Below, piece after piece: positions 1 through 9,002 of a stretch of 64,000 bases of DNA. Origin of the DNA: Kitasatospora herbaricolor (GTDB lineage: Bacteria > Actinomycetota > Actinomycetes > Streptomycetales > Streptomycetaceae); the NCBI RefSeq assembly GCF_030813695.1, contig NZ_JAUSVA010000002.1, forward strand, positions 3,844,001 to 3,908,000. Reading direction: 5' to 3'. Each line of letters starts with the position of its first letter. Within the stretch, counting starts at the first letter, position 1. The notes under the pieces are model-generated. The model saw nothing but the letters and a program-made list of their open reading frames with translations, was not told the DNA's origin and made no database searches. The position numbers and the translations under genes are program-made.

Positions 1-127
1 CAGCGAGCTGCGCCACGACGACCTGGTGCATCAGCGGAACGCTGACCTTGGCGTCGAAGATCTCGGCCGGCAGCTCAAGGCTTCCGGTCTTGTCGCCCGA
101 GGGCGACAGGATGTCAATGGTGCTCAT
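1..127 (-). CDS. rplD: 50S ribosomal protein L4 (5' part, cut by the window edge)
   Basis: Only the first 42 codons are present. The N-terminus ([13 protein letters not shown], then a stretch ending HQVVVAQLA) is the actinobacterial L4 N-terminus. L4 binds 23S rRNA, and its extended loop lines the peptide exit tunnel. The ATG at 127 lies 4 nt downstream of the rplC stop, so L4 is the third gene of an S10-type operon (rpsJ, rplC, rplD) and is probably translated by reinitiation. The gene continues beyond base 1. Confidence 0.95.
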   Translation of the reverse strand, partial: MSTIDILSPSGDKTGSLELPAEIFDAKVSVPLMHQVVVAQLA

Positions 128-131
128 ATCC

Positions 132-779
132 TCACAGCCCCTTCGCCGCGGTGCGGACGAGGACGAGGCCGCCGTTCGGACCCGGGATTGCGCCCTTGAT
201 GAGGAGCAGCCCCTTCTCCGCGTCAACGGCGTGGACGGTCAGGTTCTGGGTGGTCACGCGCTCGTGGCCCATCCGGCCGGCCATCTTCATGCCCTTGAAC
301 ACGCGACCCGGGGTGGCGCAGCCACCGATCGAGCCGGGCGAACGGTGCTTGCGCTGCACGCCGTGACCGGCGCCGAGGCCCTTGAAGTTGTGACGCTTCA
401 TGACACCGGCGAAGCCCTTGCCCTTGGAGGTGCCGGTCACGTCGACCTTGACACCCGCCTCGAACAGCTCGGCGGTGATCTCCTGGCCGAGGGTGTACTC
501 GGACGCGTCCGAGGTACGCAGCTCGACCAGGTGGCGGCGCGGGGTGACACCGGCCTTGGCGAAGTGACCCGCGAGGGGCTTGTTCACCTTGCGGGGGTCG
601 ATCTCGCCGAAGCCGATCTGCACGGCGTCGTAGCCGGCAGCGCTGTCAGCGGTGTGGACCTGGGTCACGACATTGGGCCCGGCCTTGACGACGGTCACCG
701 GAACGATCCGGTTGTTCTCGTCCCAGACCTGGGTCATGCCGAGCTTCTCGCCCAGGATGCCCTTAATCTGCTTTGCCAT
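132..779 (-). CDS. rplC: 50S ribosomal protein L3
   Basis: A 215-residue protein beginning [17 protein letters not shown], the hallmark L3 start, with the conserved [17 protein letters not shown] and [16 protein letters not shown] segments. L3 is a primary 23S rRNA binder near the peptidyl-transferase centre. Its length is normal for the family. It lies 14 nt downstream of rpsJ and 4 nt upstream of rplD, so the three genes form one transcript. No unusual residues were noticed. Confidence 0.98.
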   Translation of the reverse strand: MAKQIKGILGEKLGMTQVWDENNRIVPVTVVKAGPNVVTQVHTADSAAGYDAVQIGFGEIDPRKVNKPLAGHFAKAGVTPRRHLVELRTSDASEYTLGQEITAELFEAGVKVDVTGTSKGKGFAGVMKRHNFKGLGAGHGVQRKHRSPGSIGGCATPGRVFKGMKMAGRMGHERVTTQNLTVHAVDAEKGLLLIKGAIPGPNGGLVLVRTAAKGL

Positions 780-793
780 CTTCGTCGCGCCTC

Positions 794-1102
794 TCAGAGC
801 TTGATCTCGATGTCGACGCCGGCCGGAAGGTCGAGGCGCATCAGCGAGTCAACGGTCTTCGGGGTCGGGTCGAGGATGTCGATCAGACGCTTGTGGGTGC
901 GCATCTCGAAGTGCTCGCGCGAGTCCTTGTACTTGTGCGGCGAGCGGATGACGCAGTAGACGTTCTTCTCAGTGGGCAGCGGCACCGGGCCCGCGACCTG
1001 CGCACCAGTGCGAATGACGGTCTCGACGATCTTCTTCGCCGAGGAGTCAATCACCTCGTGGTCGTAGGCCTTGAGCCGGATGCGGATCTTCTGTCCCGCC
1101 AT
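794..1102 (-). CDS. rpsJ: 30S ribosomal protein S10 (NusE)
   Basis: A 102-residue protein beginning [19 protein letters not shown], with the signature [25 protein letters not shown]10 is a component of the small-subunit head. In bacteria it also acts as NusE, the partner of NusB/NusG in transcription antitermination. It is the first gene of the S10 operon. The ATG at 1102 is preceded by an AAGGA ribosome-binding site, and about 450 nt of leader lie upstream. Confidence 0.98.
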   Translation of the reverse strand: MAGQKIRIRLKAYDHEVIDSSAKKIVETVIRTGAQVAGPVPLPTEKNVYCVIRSPHKYKDSREHFEMRTHKRLIDILDPTPKTVDSLMRLDLPAGVDIEIKL

Positions 1103-1554
1103 GGCTACTCAGTAGTCCTTTGTGTCGTCTGATGCTTCTGCGGCCGGAGTCATCCGGGTGGATTGGTCCGGTGGTACCCCTGGGTGGTTACCTCCGACCC
1201 ACGCGGTCGGGCGTGTCGCCCTCGTGCTTGCAAAAAATCCACCAGAGATCACTCCCTGCGGATTCCTGCGGGTCGGTGGAGGTCTTGCACCCACCAGATA
1301 CCGGGTCGAGGCCCTGCTCACGCTTCCCGGAAGATTCCCGTACGTCCGCCCCGCAGCTGCCGCGGTGTCGCTTACACACCACTGCGGCCCACACCTTCAC
1401 CCAGGGGGCTGAGGCGGACCACATGAACGGCCATCACGGGAACGACGAGTACGTGGGACTCGCTTCCGGTCCTCCCGGCGGGAGGCGCGCAGCATCGGCA
1501 ACTCAACCGAGCAACTTGGACATACTGCCACAGCTCGCACCCGATAAGCCAATC
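1103..1554 (-). promoter_or_regulatory. Leader and promoter region of the S10 operon
   Basis: This gene-free stretch lies between the terminator at 1555-1584 and rpsJ. It must hold the S10-operon promoter and 5' leader. The clearest element is at 1195-1218, where a GACC/GGTC mini-hairpin lies inside a 24-nt sequence that recurs with two differences in the rpsL leader (18876-18899). Upstream of it on the minus strand lies a T-run at about 1232-1237 (GGATTTTTTGC). I could not assign -35 and -10 boxes with confidence. No convincing coding sequence is present on either strand. Confidence 0.6.
1195..1218 (-). promoter_or_regulatory. 24-nt leader element shared with rpsL
   Basis: On the minus strand the core reads CGACACGCCCGACCGCGTGG followed by GTCG. 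A matching element at 18876-18899 upstream of rpsL is identical at 22 of 24 positions. The core can fold as CGACC/GGTCG around a five-base loop. Its placement upstream of two separate ribosomal-protein operons suggests a shared transcription-start or leader control element. The mechanism is inferred. Confidence 0.5.
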
Positions 1555-1584
1555 GGGGCCGGTGAGGCGTTCCTCACCGGCCCC
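1555..1584 (-). terminator. Intrinsic terminator after the GT-C-like gene
   Basis: A perfect 12-bp stem (GGGGCCGGTGAG pairing with CTCACCGGCCCC) closes a 6-nt loop. It lies 58 nt past the stop of the membrane glycosyltransferase-like gene and upstream of the S10 leader, so it should separate the two transcripts. There is no U-tract, as is common for Streptomyces terminators. Confidence 0.75.
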
Positions 1585-1642
1585 GAACGACCGACCCCGA
1601 CCGACCCCGACCATCCCCGATGGGCCGGCCCCGGCCGGCGCC

Positions 1643-3499
1643 TCAGCGCTTGCGCCAGAGCACCCAGCTGTGTTTGATGCTCACCCGGTCGACCTCCCAG
1701 CCGGCCGGCGCGCCCGGCCAGCTCGACTCCGGCGTGGCGTAGGGCTCGGGCAGCTTCAGCAGCACCGCCGTCGCGCCCGCCCTGGGGGTGCCGCCGTCCT
1801 TCAGGTCCTGGGTCCAGACCCGGCCCCAGTACACCTCGTAGGCCTGCGCCATCCGCAGGCCCCACTCCACGTCGTCGCCCAGCACCACGCTGTCGCCCTT
1901 GCGGATCCCGGCGTCCTTGGTGAAGCCGGTGGCCTCGTACCTGCGGTCCTTGGCGTGCTTCTCCGCAACGTTGTCGCTGACCGTGGAGGTCGCGTACAGC
2001 GCGAAGGCGCAGAGCGAGGCGGTCAGCGCCCACATCACCCGGCGCCCGCCGGCGACCCGCATCAGCACGCACAGCCCCAGCACCAGGAAGGCGCCGGCCA
2101 TGGTGCGCCACATGTGCAGCCCGGTCCACTCCGAGGCCAGGAACAGCGCGTCGGGCATCGCCCACGGGATGATGTTGGTGGTGCGCAGCGCGCCGCCGGC
2201 GTACTGCATGACCACCTCGGCGCTGACCACCGCCAGCAGGCCGCCGGCCAGCGCCAGGCGCAGGGTGTCCTTGGGCCGGCAGCGGTACAGCACCGCCGCC
2301 CCCACCAGGAAGTACACCGGCACCAGCGGGGCCAGGTAGCGGGCGTAGATCCAGTTGTCGAGCCGGTCGCCGTCGCCGAGGCCCGCCGCCGAGGCCAGCG
2401 CTATCCCGACCATCGCGGCGACCATGACGAACGCGACCACCCGGGAGGCCCGCGCGACGCGGGAGCTGAACACCGCGAAGAGGCAGAACGCCAGGGCCAG
2501 CGCGCCGAAGCCCCAGGAGGAGGTCATGAAGTACCAGAACTGGCCGGTGGTCCGGGTCAGCGTCCGGCCGAGGACCTCGGTGTTCAGCAGGTTGTCCAGC
2601 ACCTGCGTGCCGACCGAGCTGGGCGGGCTGTCCTTGAAGCGGGACTCCACGTAGGACGCCATCAGCCTGGCGCCCAGCACCGTCACGCCCAGCGCGGCGA
2701 CGGCGACCAGCGTCGCCCGGCGCGGTGCCCAGCCGAACACCAGCGCGCCGAGCAGCACCAGCGCCGTGAGCGCGACCACCACCCCGCCGCGGTCGTGGGT
2801 GGCCAGCGCGTAGCCGGCCGCCAGGCCCGTCCCGGCACCGAACAGCGCCCGCCGGCGCAGGGAGCCGTCCGAGAGCCAGCCGTGCATGGTGAGCAGCCAG
2901 CAGAGCAGGATCACCGGGAAGACCGTGTCCGACATCGCGAACTCGGAGTAGAAGATCACCGGCGGCAGCAGCGCCGCGGCGGTGCCGATCAGGAAGGACA
3001 GCAGCCGCGGCAGGCCGAGCCGGCGCAGCGCCAGGAAGGCCAGCGGGAACACCAGGGCGTTGACCAGGGCGTTGGTGCCCATCACCAGGTGGTAGGCGGT
3101 GACCGGGTTGCCACCGAGCCGGAGCGCCGGCGCGAGCAGCAGGGGGTAGCCGCCGGGGATCACCACCCCGACGGGCATCTCGGTGCTGGAGCCGCCGGCG
3201 AAGACCCGGGCGATCACCAGGTACGAGGCCTCGTCCGCGTGCACCGAGGGGTAGCTGTTGTGCAGCACCAGGGAGAGCCGGAACAGCACCTGGCCGAGGT
3301 AGCCGGCCAGCAACGCGAAGGCCGGGAACCGGCGGTGGGAGGCGAGCCGCAGCACCCACCCGGGCAGCGTCGGACGGTCGTCCGGGCCGTCGTCGGTCCG
3401 CGCCCCGTCGCGGTGCCGGCCGGATTCGCCGCCCGCCTCGGGCACATCCACGGATTCGGATACCGGCTGCACCGATGCACTTCCCATACTGGTTGGCAT
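1643..3499 (-). CDS. Polytopic membrane protein, GT-C glycosyltransferase-like
   Basis: A 618-residue protein. A hydrophilic N-terminal tail of about 55 residues precedes many hydrophobic segments spread to about residue 500, and a soluble C-terminal region follows. After the first membrane segment is the motif YPSVHADEASYLVIAR. An acidic pair in the first extracytoplasmic loop is typical of GT-C (ArnT/PMT-type) glycosyltransferases that use polyprenyl-phosphate sugars, so a role in transferring a lipid-linked sugar is plausible. Substrate is unknown. Two ATGs (3499, 3487) compete and neither has a strong ribosome-binding site. It lies downstream of the rhamnose/GT2 operon but is separated from it by a terminator. 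Confidence 0.7.
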   Translation of the reverse strand: MPTSMGSASVQPVSESVDVPEAGGESGRHRDGARTDDGPDDRPTLPGWVLRLASHRRFPAFALLAGYLGQVLFRLSLVLHNSYPSVHADEASYLVIARVFAGGSSTEMPVGVVIPGGYPLLLAPALRLGGNPVTAYHLVMGTNALVNALVFPLAFLALRRLGLPRLLSFLIGTAAALLPPVIFYSEFAMSDTVFPVILLCWLLTMHGWLSDGSLRRRALFGAGTGLAAGYALATHDRGGVVVALTALVLLGALVFGWAPRRATLVAVAALGVTVLGARLMASYVESRFKDSPPSSVGTQVLDNLLNTEVLGRTLTRTTGQFWYFMTSSWGFGALALAFCLFAVFSSRVARASRVVAFVMVAAMVGIALASAAGLGDGDRLDNWIYARYLAPLVPVYFLVGAAVLYRCRPKDTLRLALAGGLLAVVSAEVVMQYAGGALRTTNIIPWAMPDALFLASEWTGLHMWRTMAGAFLVLGLCVLMRVAGGRRVMWALTASLCAFALYATSTVSDNVAEKHAKDRRYEATGFTKDAGIRKGDSVVLGDDVEWGLRMAQAYEVYWGRVWTQDLKDGGTPRAGATAVLLKLPEPYATPESSWPGAPAGWEVDRVSIKHSWVLWRKR

Positions 3500-3638
3500 T
3501 CAGGTCGACTACGGGTCCCCGCCACGGGGGCCGGACGGGCGCGATCCACCGTCCGGGGGCCTGTTCACGCGAGAGTGTACGGCCCCGGTCCCGTCGACCG
3601 ACGGGCTGAGACGGCTCTGCCCGCCCTGCCCGGGCGCC

Positions 3639-3677
3639 GGAGCGCGCGGCGGGGATCCACTCCCCGCCGCGCGCTCC
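3639..3677 (-). terminator. Intrinsic terminator of the rml/glycosyltransferase operon
   Basis: A perfect 17-bp stem (3639-3655 with 3661-3677) has a 5-nt loop, TCCAC. It starts 20 nt beyond the stop of the last GT2 gene on the minus strand. The remaining sequence, 3500-3638, shows no gene. Confidence 0.85.
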
Positions 3678-3696
3678 GCCGTCCCGGGCGGGCGGG

Positions 3697-4605
3697 TCAG
3701 CCGTTGGTGCGCTGGCCCTGGGTGAGGGCGTGGCGCGCGAGGGTGCGCGCGCCGTCGCGCTGTCCCCGGCGCAGGGCGCCCGGGAGCATCGTCAGGGCGT
3801 GCAGGCGCGAGGCGCTGTGGAAGCGCGCCGCGCGCGCCGCCTTCGGCCAGCCCCGCGCGTCCATCCGCTCGGCCACCGCCGCGAAGTAGCGCTCGGCCTC
3901 GGTGAACCGGGTGCCCGAGAACGCCTGGACGGAGGACTCGCTGACCGCGTGCCGGCGGTACTGGAACACCGTGGTGGTCGTGTCGATCACCATCTGCTCG
4001 CCCAGCTCCAGCAGGTCGACCACCAGGGCGAGGTCCTGGATGACCGAGTAGTCGTCCCGGAAGTTGACCGCCCGCAGGGCGTCGCCCTTCCAGCAGATGG
4101 AGGGGAAGTACAGCCAGTTGCCGCGCAGCACGCTGGCGGCCAGCTCCTCCCCGCCCATCACCCGGCGGCCGGCCACGTTGGGGGCGTAGATCCGGCGCTT
4201 GGTGGCGTCGGCCAGGCTGGAGCCCACCACGCCGTTGCCGTCGATCACCTCGACCCCGGGCTGGACCATGCCGGCGTCCGGGTACTCCTTGAGGATCTCC
4301 CGGACGGTGGCCAGGTAGTGCGGGTGCAGCAGGTCGTCGCACCCCATGATCACCACGTGGCCGTGCTCGGAGAGCTCCACGCACTTCTGGAAGTTCTTCG
4401 TGATGCCGAGGTTCTGCTCGTTGCGCAGGTACCGCACGCGCTCGTCCCCGAGCTCGGCGAACCACCCCGGGACCTCCGGCTCCTTGCCGTCGTCGACGAC
4501 GGTGAGCCGGAAGTCCGGGTCGGTCTGGGCCAGGACGCTGCGCACGGCGTCCTGCATCAGTGCCACGTCGCCGTAGTACGGCAGCATGACGTCGAAGGTG
4601 ACCAT
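3697..4605 (-). CDS. Family 2 glycosyltransferase
   Basis: A 302-residue soluble protein with a GT-A fold signature. It opens VTFDVMLPYYGD, then VVDDGKEPEV for nucleotide binding near residue 37, the DXD-like acidic site VIMGCDDLLHPHY near residue 87, and a later acceptor-side helix (SVIQDLALVVDLLELG). It should transfer a sugar from a nucleotide donor, perhaps dTDP-rhamnose given the rml genes upstream, onto a lipid-linked acceptor. The donor assignment is inferred. It is the last gene of the minus-strand operon, 3 nt after the DUF2304 gene. Confidence 0.9.
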   Translation of the reverse strand: MVTFDVMLPYYGDVALMQDAVRSVLAQTDPDFRLTVVDDGKEPEVPGWFAELGDERVRYLRNEQNLGITKNFQKCVELSEHGHVVIMGCDDLLHPHYLATVREILKEYPDAGMVQPGVEVIDGNGVVGSSLADATKRRIYAPNVAGRRVMGGEELAASVLRGNWLYFPSICWKGDALRAVNFRDDYSVIQDLALVVDLLELGEQMVIDTTTTVFQYRRHAVSESSVQAFSGTRFTEAERYFAAVAERMDARGWPKAARAARFHSASRLHALTMLPGALRRGQRDGARTLARHALTQGQRTNG

Positions 4606-4608
4606 GGA

Positions 4609-5001
4609 TCAGGCCTTCGTGGCGGTGGCGGGGGCCGGCGCGTCGAGGTCGAAACGCTCCTCGTTGAGCCGGGCGCCCTCGTTGATCGCCACCGTCCGCG
4701 CCAGGTCGGTGAGCTTCTTCTCCAGCGAGCGGAACCGCAGGAAGGTGTTGAGGGTCAGGAAGCCCATGCCGAGCACCATGCCGTACAGCACCAGGTCGGT
4801 GCCGCGGCCGACGCCGAGCTTGTGGGCGACCCAGGTCACGTCGGTCGGACGCAGCACCGCGTAGATGTTCACGACCACGAACACCGAGAAGGCGATGCGC
4901 TTCCAGGCCCGGGTGTTCGCGGCGTCCCAGCGCCGGATGAACATGAAGGCGAGGGTGACCGAGCCCAGGATGAGAAGCAGCTGGATCCAGAGGTAGTTCA
5001 T
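4609..5001 (-). CDS. DUF2304 family small membrane protein
   Basis: A 130-residue protein with three hydrophobic segments: an N-terminal one (WIQLLLILGSVTLAFMFI), one near residues 37-50, and one near 75-90. A charged C-terminal tail ends in Ala/Pro/Thr repeats. The arrangement FIRRWDA...LRPTDVTW...GVGRGTDLVLYG is the DUF2304 pattern. DUF2304 proteins are usually encoded beside polyprenyl-phosphate-type GT2 enzymes, as here: its ATG overlaps the upstream GT2 stop (ATGA at 4998-5001). It may anchor or partner that enzyme. No catalytic motif is visible. Confidence 0.85.
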   Translation of the reverse strand: MNYLWIQLLLILGSVTLAFMFIRRWDAANTRAWKRIAFSVFVVVNIYAVLRPTDVTWVAHKLGVGRGTDLVLYGMVLGMGFLTLNTFLRFRSLEKKLTDLARTVAINEGARLNEERFDLDAPAPATATKA

Positions 5002-5759
5002 CGGCGGCCACGCTCCCGCAGCGAGATGTCGAAGATGATGTTGACGCCGTTGATCAGGGACTGACCCTTGGCGCGTGAGTAGTCGGTGTACAGGATGTCC
5101 ACCGGCAGCTCGGCGACCCGCAGGTCGGAACCCGCCAGGAAACTGACGATCTCCGACGCGTGGGCCATGCCGTTCATGGTGATCCGCACGCGGGAGGCCG
5201 CCTCGCGGTTCAGCACCCGCAGACCGTTGTGCGCGTCCGTGAGCTTGAGCTTGCGTGCCGTGGGGCTGACCGTGGCCGCGGTGCGCAGCACCACGCGCTT
5301 GATCCACGGCACCTGGCCGTTCTGCTCGATGAAGCGGGAGCCCAGCACGACGTCGGTCTGGCCCTCCCTGAGCAGCGCGACCATCTTCTCGACGTCGGCG
5401 GTCTGGTGCTGCCCGTCCGCGTCGAAGGTGGCGAAGTACTGCGCGCCCGGCTGGGCCAGCGCGTACGCGAGACCGGTCTGCAGCGCCGCGCCCTGACCGA
5501 GGTTGACCGGGTGGCGCACCAGGTGGGCGCCGGTGGTCATGATGTGCTTCGCGGAGTCGTCCGCGCTGCCGTCGTCGACGACGACGATATTCGGGAACGT
5601 CTTGCGCGCTCCCTCCACAACGTCGGCGATCACCTGGCCTTCGTTGTAGGCCGGGATCACCAGCCAGACATCGTCGTATTGGGACACGGGGGCTCCATGG
5701 TCGGGGTAGGGCCCGCGCGTGCGCGCGGCAGGCCGTATGTCGGGGGCGGGGGCGGTCAT
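4998..5759 (-). CDS. GT2 glycosyltransferase, dolichyl-phosphate mannosyltransferase-like
   Basis: A 253-residue cytosolic GT-A enzyme with VWLVIPAYNEG (31-41), VVDDGSADDS (60-69), the metal-binding FDADGQHQ (112-119) and GSRF. These are motifs of the polyprenyl-phosphate sugar synthase branch, which makes undecaprenyl-phosphate sugars for GT-C transferases. The chosen ATG overlaps the flippase stop (ATGA, 5756-5759), which fits the coupling seen along this operon. A GTG 24 codons later (5687, giving MSQYDD) is an alternative because the first 24 residues are low-complexity. The product probably feeds the GT-C-like proteins of the cluster. Confidence 0.88.
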   Translation of the reverse strand: MTAPAPDIRPAARTRGPYPDHGAPVSQYDDVWLVIPAYNEGQVIADVVEGARKTFPNIVVVDDGSADDSAKHIMTTGAHLVRHPVNLGQGAALQTGLAYALAQPGAQYFATFDADGQHQTADVEKMVALLREGQTDVVLGSRFIEQNGQVPWIKRVVLRTAATVSPTARKLKLTDAHNGLRVLNREAASRVRITMNGMAHASEIVSFLAGSDLRVAELPVDILYTDYSRAKGQSLINGVNIIFDISLRERGRR

Positions 5760-7087
5760 TCGCCGACCACACCCGCGCCCAGAGGGCTCGGGGCGGACTC
5801 GTGCGCGGGCTCGACCGTGCCCGGCGCGGTCCGGTCGGGGAAGCTCCGCCTGAGGGCGGCCAGCATACCGATGACGGTCGCCAGCGAGCCCAGCGCGTAG
5901 GCCAGCACGACCCGGGTGGCCACGTCGCCGGGCACGAACGTGACGCCGAGAAGTACCAGTGTGCCAGCGGCCCAGCAGAGCAGCTGGAGGTTGTGACGCT
6001 TGAATACCATCAGCGCCTGGCCGAGCACCATCGCGAACATGTACGCCACCGTGCCGGCGGACATCCAGAAGAAGTCGAGGCAGCCGAGCACCGGCTCGGC
6101 GCCGAACAGCACCTGGATCAGCCACGGGCCGAGCACCACCGCGGGGATGCCGCCGAGCAGGCCCAGCAGGCCCACCACGGCGCCGATCTTGCGCAGCATG
6201 CCGGAGAACGCGGCGCGGTCCCCCACCGCCAGCGCGGCCGACAGGCCGTTCAGCAGCGAGGCCTGCAGCGAACCGAAGACGAACAGCGGCACCCGGGCCA
6301 GCACCAGGGCGTTCAGCAGGGCCGCGATCAGTGCCGAGTCGGTGGGGGCGAGCAGCTTGGTGCTCAGCACCGCGGCGTTCACCACCACCTGGGAGAGCAG
6401 CGTGGAGCAGATCAGCAGGCCGAGACCGCCGCAGAGGTCCCGCCAGGCGATCGCCGGCCCGGGCTTGACCGCCCGCACCAGCGGCGGCAGCGTGGCCAGC
6501 ACCGCGATCACCGGGGCGACCGCGAGGATCAGGCTGAAGGCCAGCGCCGACCGCACGCCGAAGGCCGCGCAGCCGAAGGCCAGCACGATCCGCAGCCCGC
6601 CGTCGAGACCCAGCTGGGTGCCGTACGCGCCGAACCGGCCGAGGCCGGCCAGCACGCCGCGGGTGAGGTAGCAGACGGCCATCCCGAAGAAGGCCGCGCC
6701 CAGGGCGGCCACCAGGGCCTTGTCACCCCGGAAGAGCCCGTCGGCGATCGGCCCGGCGGCGGCGGCCAGGGCCGCCAGGGTGAGGCCGAGGATGCCGGCG
6801 GTCAGCACGGTCGCGCGGCGCAGCACCGGGCCGGCGCCGTGGCCGAGCGCGGCCCGGGCGGCGACGATCCGGGTGAGCTCCTGCTCGATCGGGAAGAAGA
6901 CGCCGATGCCGATGGACATCACGATCGTCCACAGCAGCGAGACGTTGGCCATCTGGTCGGTCGTGAGGCTGTGCCCGGCCACACCGAGGTGGACGTACGA
7001 CGCGGCTCCGAGCACCACGGTGCCGCCGGCCACCGCCAGGGTTCCCGGCGGCAGCGCGGCGGCTACCTTGGCCAGCGGGTTCTTCAC
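5756..7087 (-). CDS. Polysaccharide/lipid-linked oligosaccharide flippase-like membrane protein (Wzx/MATE-type)
   Basis: A 443-residue protein with about 12-14 hydrophobic segments along almost its whole length and a polar C-terminal tail from about residue 410. The repeat of two similar halves and its place between rml genes and glycosyltransferases fit the MOP superfamily of polysaccharide exporters, which flip undecaprenyl-linked glycans. It starts with GTG overlapping the rmlD stop (GTGA, 7084-7087), and its stop overlaps the next GT2. Transport substrate is inferred from context only. Confidence 0.75.
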   Translation of the reverse strand: MKNPLAKVAAALPPGTLAVAGGTVVLGAASYVHLGVAGHSLTTDQMANVSLLWTIVMSIGIGVFFPIEQELTRIVAARAALGHGAGPVLRRATVLTAGILGLTLAALAAAAGPIADGLFRGDKALVAALGAAFFGMAVCYLTRGVLAGLGRFGAYGTQLGLDGGLRIVLAFGCAAFGVRSALAFSLILAVAPVIAVLATLPPLVRAVKPGPAIAWRDLCGGLGLLICSTLLSQVVVNAAVLSTKLLAPTDSALIAALLNALVLARVPLFVFGSLQASLLNGLSAALAVGDRAAFSGMLRKIGAVVGLLGLLGGIPAVVLGPWLIQVLFGAEPVLGCLDFFWMSAGTVAYMFAMVLGQALMVFKRHNLQLLCWAAGTLVLLGVTFVPGDVATRVVLAYALGSLATVIGMLAALRRSFPDRTAPGTVEPAHESAPSPLGAGVVGE

Positions 7088-8019
7088 TGAGGTCTGCCGC
7101 TCTCGGTGGTCCGGGCCGCGAGGGCCAGTTCGGTGAACACAGGGGTGCCCAGTGCCTCCGCCAGCTGGTCGCGCCAGGCGGGGAGGGGGGCGAGGCCGGC
7201 CTGCGCCCAGCGGCCGTGCGCCAGGACGCTGAAGGCCGGGCGGACGGCGGGCCGGACGAAGGCCGTGGAATCGGTCGGACGGATCCGCTCCGGGTCCAGG
7301 CCGGCCAGCCGGTAGGTCTCGCGGGCCAGGCCGAACCAGGTGGTCCGGCCGCCGCCGGTGCCGTGGTAGACCCCCGCGGGGGCCCGCCCGGCGAGGGCGG
7401 CGGTGCCCAGCGCGACCAGCTGCCGGGCCAGCGCCGAGGACCAGGTCGGCTGTCCGTGCTGGTCCTCGACCACGTCCAGGCTGTCGCGCTGGGCGGCGAG
7501 CTTGAGCATGGTGGCGACGAAGTTCGGGCCGTGCTGGCCGTACAGCCAGGCGGTCCGGACGGTGTAGCCGGTCTCCGGGAGAAGCTCCGCGACGGCCTGC
7601 TCGCCCACCAGCTTGCTGCGCCCGTAGGCGTTGACCGGGGAGGTCGGGGCGTCCTCGGCGTACGGCTCGGTGGCGTCACCGGGCAGCACGTAGTCGGTGG
7701 AGACGTGCAGCAGCCGGGCGCCGGTCTTGGCGCAGGCCGCGGCGAGGTTGCGGACACCGGCGCCGTTGACGGCGGTGGCGGCCTCCTCGGCGCTCTCGGC
7801 GCCGTCGACGTCGGTCCACGCCGCGCAGTTCACGACCACGTCGTGGCCCTGGACGGCGGCGAGCACCGCGTCCGGGTCGGTGATGTCGAGGTCGGCCCGC
7901 CCGAGGGCGGTGACCTCGGCGCGCGGGTCGGCGGCGAGCTCGGCCAGCAGGTCCCGGCCGAGCATCCCGGCGGCGCCGGTGACGAGCCAGCGCACGGTGT
8001 CCGAGGAGTTGGCGGTCAC
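7084..8019 (-). CDS. rmlD: dTDP-4-dehydrorhamnose reductase
   Basis: A 311-residue short-chain dehydrogenase/reductase that catalyses the last step of dTDP-L-rhamnose synthesis. Visible motifs are the N-terminal Rossmann GAAGMLG (15-21), VVNCAAWTDVDGAE (61-75), STDYVLPGD (107-115) and the catalytic pair Y132/K136 in AYGRSK. The GTG start at 8019 overlaps the rmlB stop (GTGA, 8016-8019). The frame stays open further upstream, but that part is inside rmlB and is not coding in this frame. Confidence 0.93.
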   Translation of the reverse strand: MTANSSDTVRWLVTGAAGMLGRDLLAELAADPRAEVTALGRADLDITDPDAVLAAVQGHDVVVNCAAWTDVDGAESAEEAATAVNGAGVRNLAAACAKTGARLLHVSTDYVLPGDATEPYAEDAPTSPVNAYGRSKLVGEQAVAELLPETGYTVRTAWLYGQHGPNFVATMLKLAAQRDSLDVVEDQHGQPTWSSALARQLVALGTAALAGRAPAGVYHGTGGGRTTWFGLARETYRLAGLDPERIRPTDSTAFVRPAVRPAFSVLAHGRWAQAGLAPLPAWRDQLAEALGTPVFTELALAARTTESGRPQ

Positions 8020-8993
8020 TGGGCCAGGGCCGCCTTCGTCTTCAGCGGCTCCCACCAGTCGCGGTTCTCGCGGTACCAGGCGATGGTGGCCGCGAGGCCG
8101 TCCTCGAAGCGCACCTGGGGCTCGTAGCCGAGCTCCTCGCGGATCTTGCTGATGTCGATGGAGTAGCGCAGGTCGTGGCCCTTGCGGTCCTCGACGTGCT
8201 CGACCATGTCCCAGCCCGCGCCGGCCGCCTCCAGCAGCAGGCCGGTGAGCTCCTTGTTGGTGGCCTCGGTGCCGCCGCCGATGTTGTAGACCTGGCCGGC
8301 GCGGCCGCCGCGCATCACCATCTCGATGGCCCGGCAGTGGTCGGAGACGTGCAGCCAGTCGCGGACGTTGCCGCCGTCGCCGTACAGCGGCACCTTCTTG
8401 CCGTCGATCAGGTTGGTGGTGAAGAGCGGGATGACCTTCTCCGGGAACTGGTAGTGCCCGTAGTTGTTGGAGCAGCGGGTCACCACCACGTCCATGCCGT
8501 GCGTGCGGTGGTAGGCCAGCGCCAGCAGGTCGGAGGAGGCCTTGGAGGCCGAGTACGGGGAGTTCGGGACCAGCGGCCACTCCTCCGTCCAGGAGCCCTC
8601 GCTGATCGAGCCGTACACCTCGTCGGTGGAGATGTGCACGAAGCGGCCCACGCGGTGCTTGCGCGCGGCGTCCAGCAGCACCTGGGTGCCGACCACGTTG
8701 GTCAGCACGAAGGGGCCGGCACCCGCGATGGAGCGGTCCACGTGGGACTCGGCGGCGAAGTGCACGACGACGTCGTGACCCGGCATGACCTGGTCGACGG
8801 CGTCGACGTCGCAGATGTCGCCCTTGACGAAGGTGTAGCCGCTGTGGCCCGCCACGGACGCCAGGTTGGCCTCGACGCCCGAGTAGGTGAGCTTGTCGAA
8901 GACAGTGATCTGGTCGGTGGCGTCCGTGCCCAGCAGCTGGCGGACGAACTCAGAACCGATGAAGCCGGCACCGCCGGTCACGAGAATGCGCAT
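8016..8993 (-). CDS. rmlB: dTDP-glucose 4,6-dehydratase
   Basis: A 325-residue extended SDR enzyme and the second step of dTDP-rhamnose synthesis. Motifs are the NAD-binding GGAGFIG (7-13), the active-site TDEVYG (123-128, with the Asp/Glu pair typical of this dehydratase) and YSASK (Y147, K151). It heads a six-gene minus-strand operon in which four successive junctions overlap by 4 nt. It is divergent from rmlA. A TAGACT -10-like box at 9003-9008 lies only 9 nt before the ATG, suggesting an almost leaderless transcript. Confidence 0.96.
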   Translation of the reverse strand: MRILVTGGAGFIGSEFVRQLLGTDATDQITVFDKLTYSGVEANLASVAGHSGYTFVKGDICDVDAVDQVMPGHDVVVHFAAESHVDRSIAGAGPFVLTNVVGTQVLLDAARKHRVGRFVHISTDEVYGSISEGSWTEEWPLVPNSPYSASKASSDLLALAYHRTHGMDVVVTRCSNNYGHYQFPEKVIPLFTTNLIDGKKVPLYGDGGNVRDWLHVSDHCRAIEMVMRGGRAGQVYNIGGGTEATNKELTGLLLEAAGAGWDMVEHVEDRKGHDLRYSIDISKIREELGYEPQVRFEDGLAATIAWYRENRDWWEPLKTKAALAQ

Positions 8994-9002
8994 AGTGTGC
9001 GC

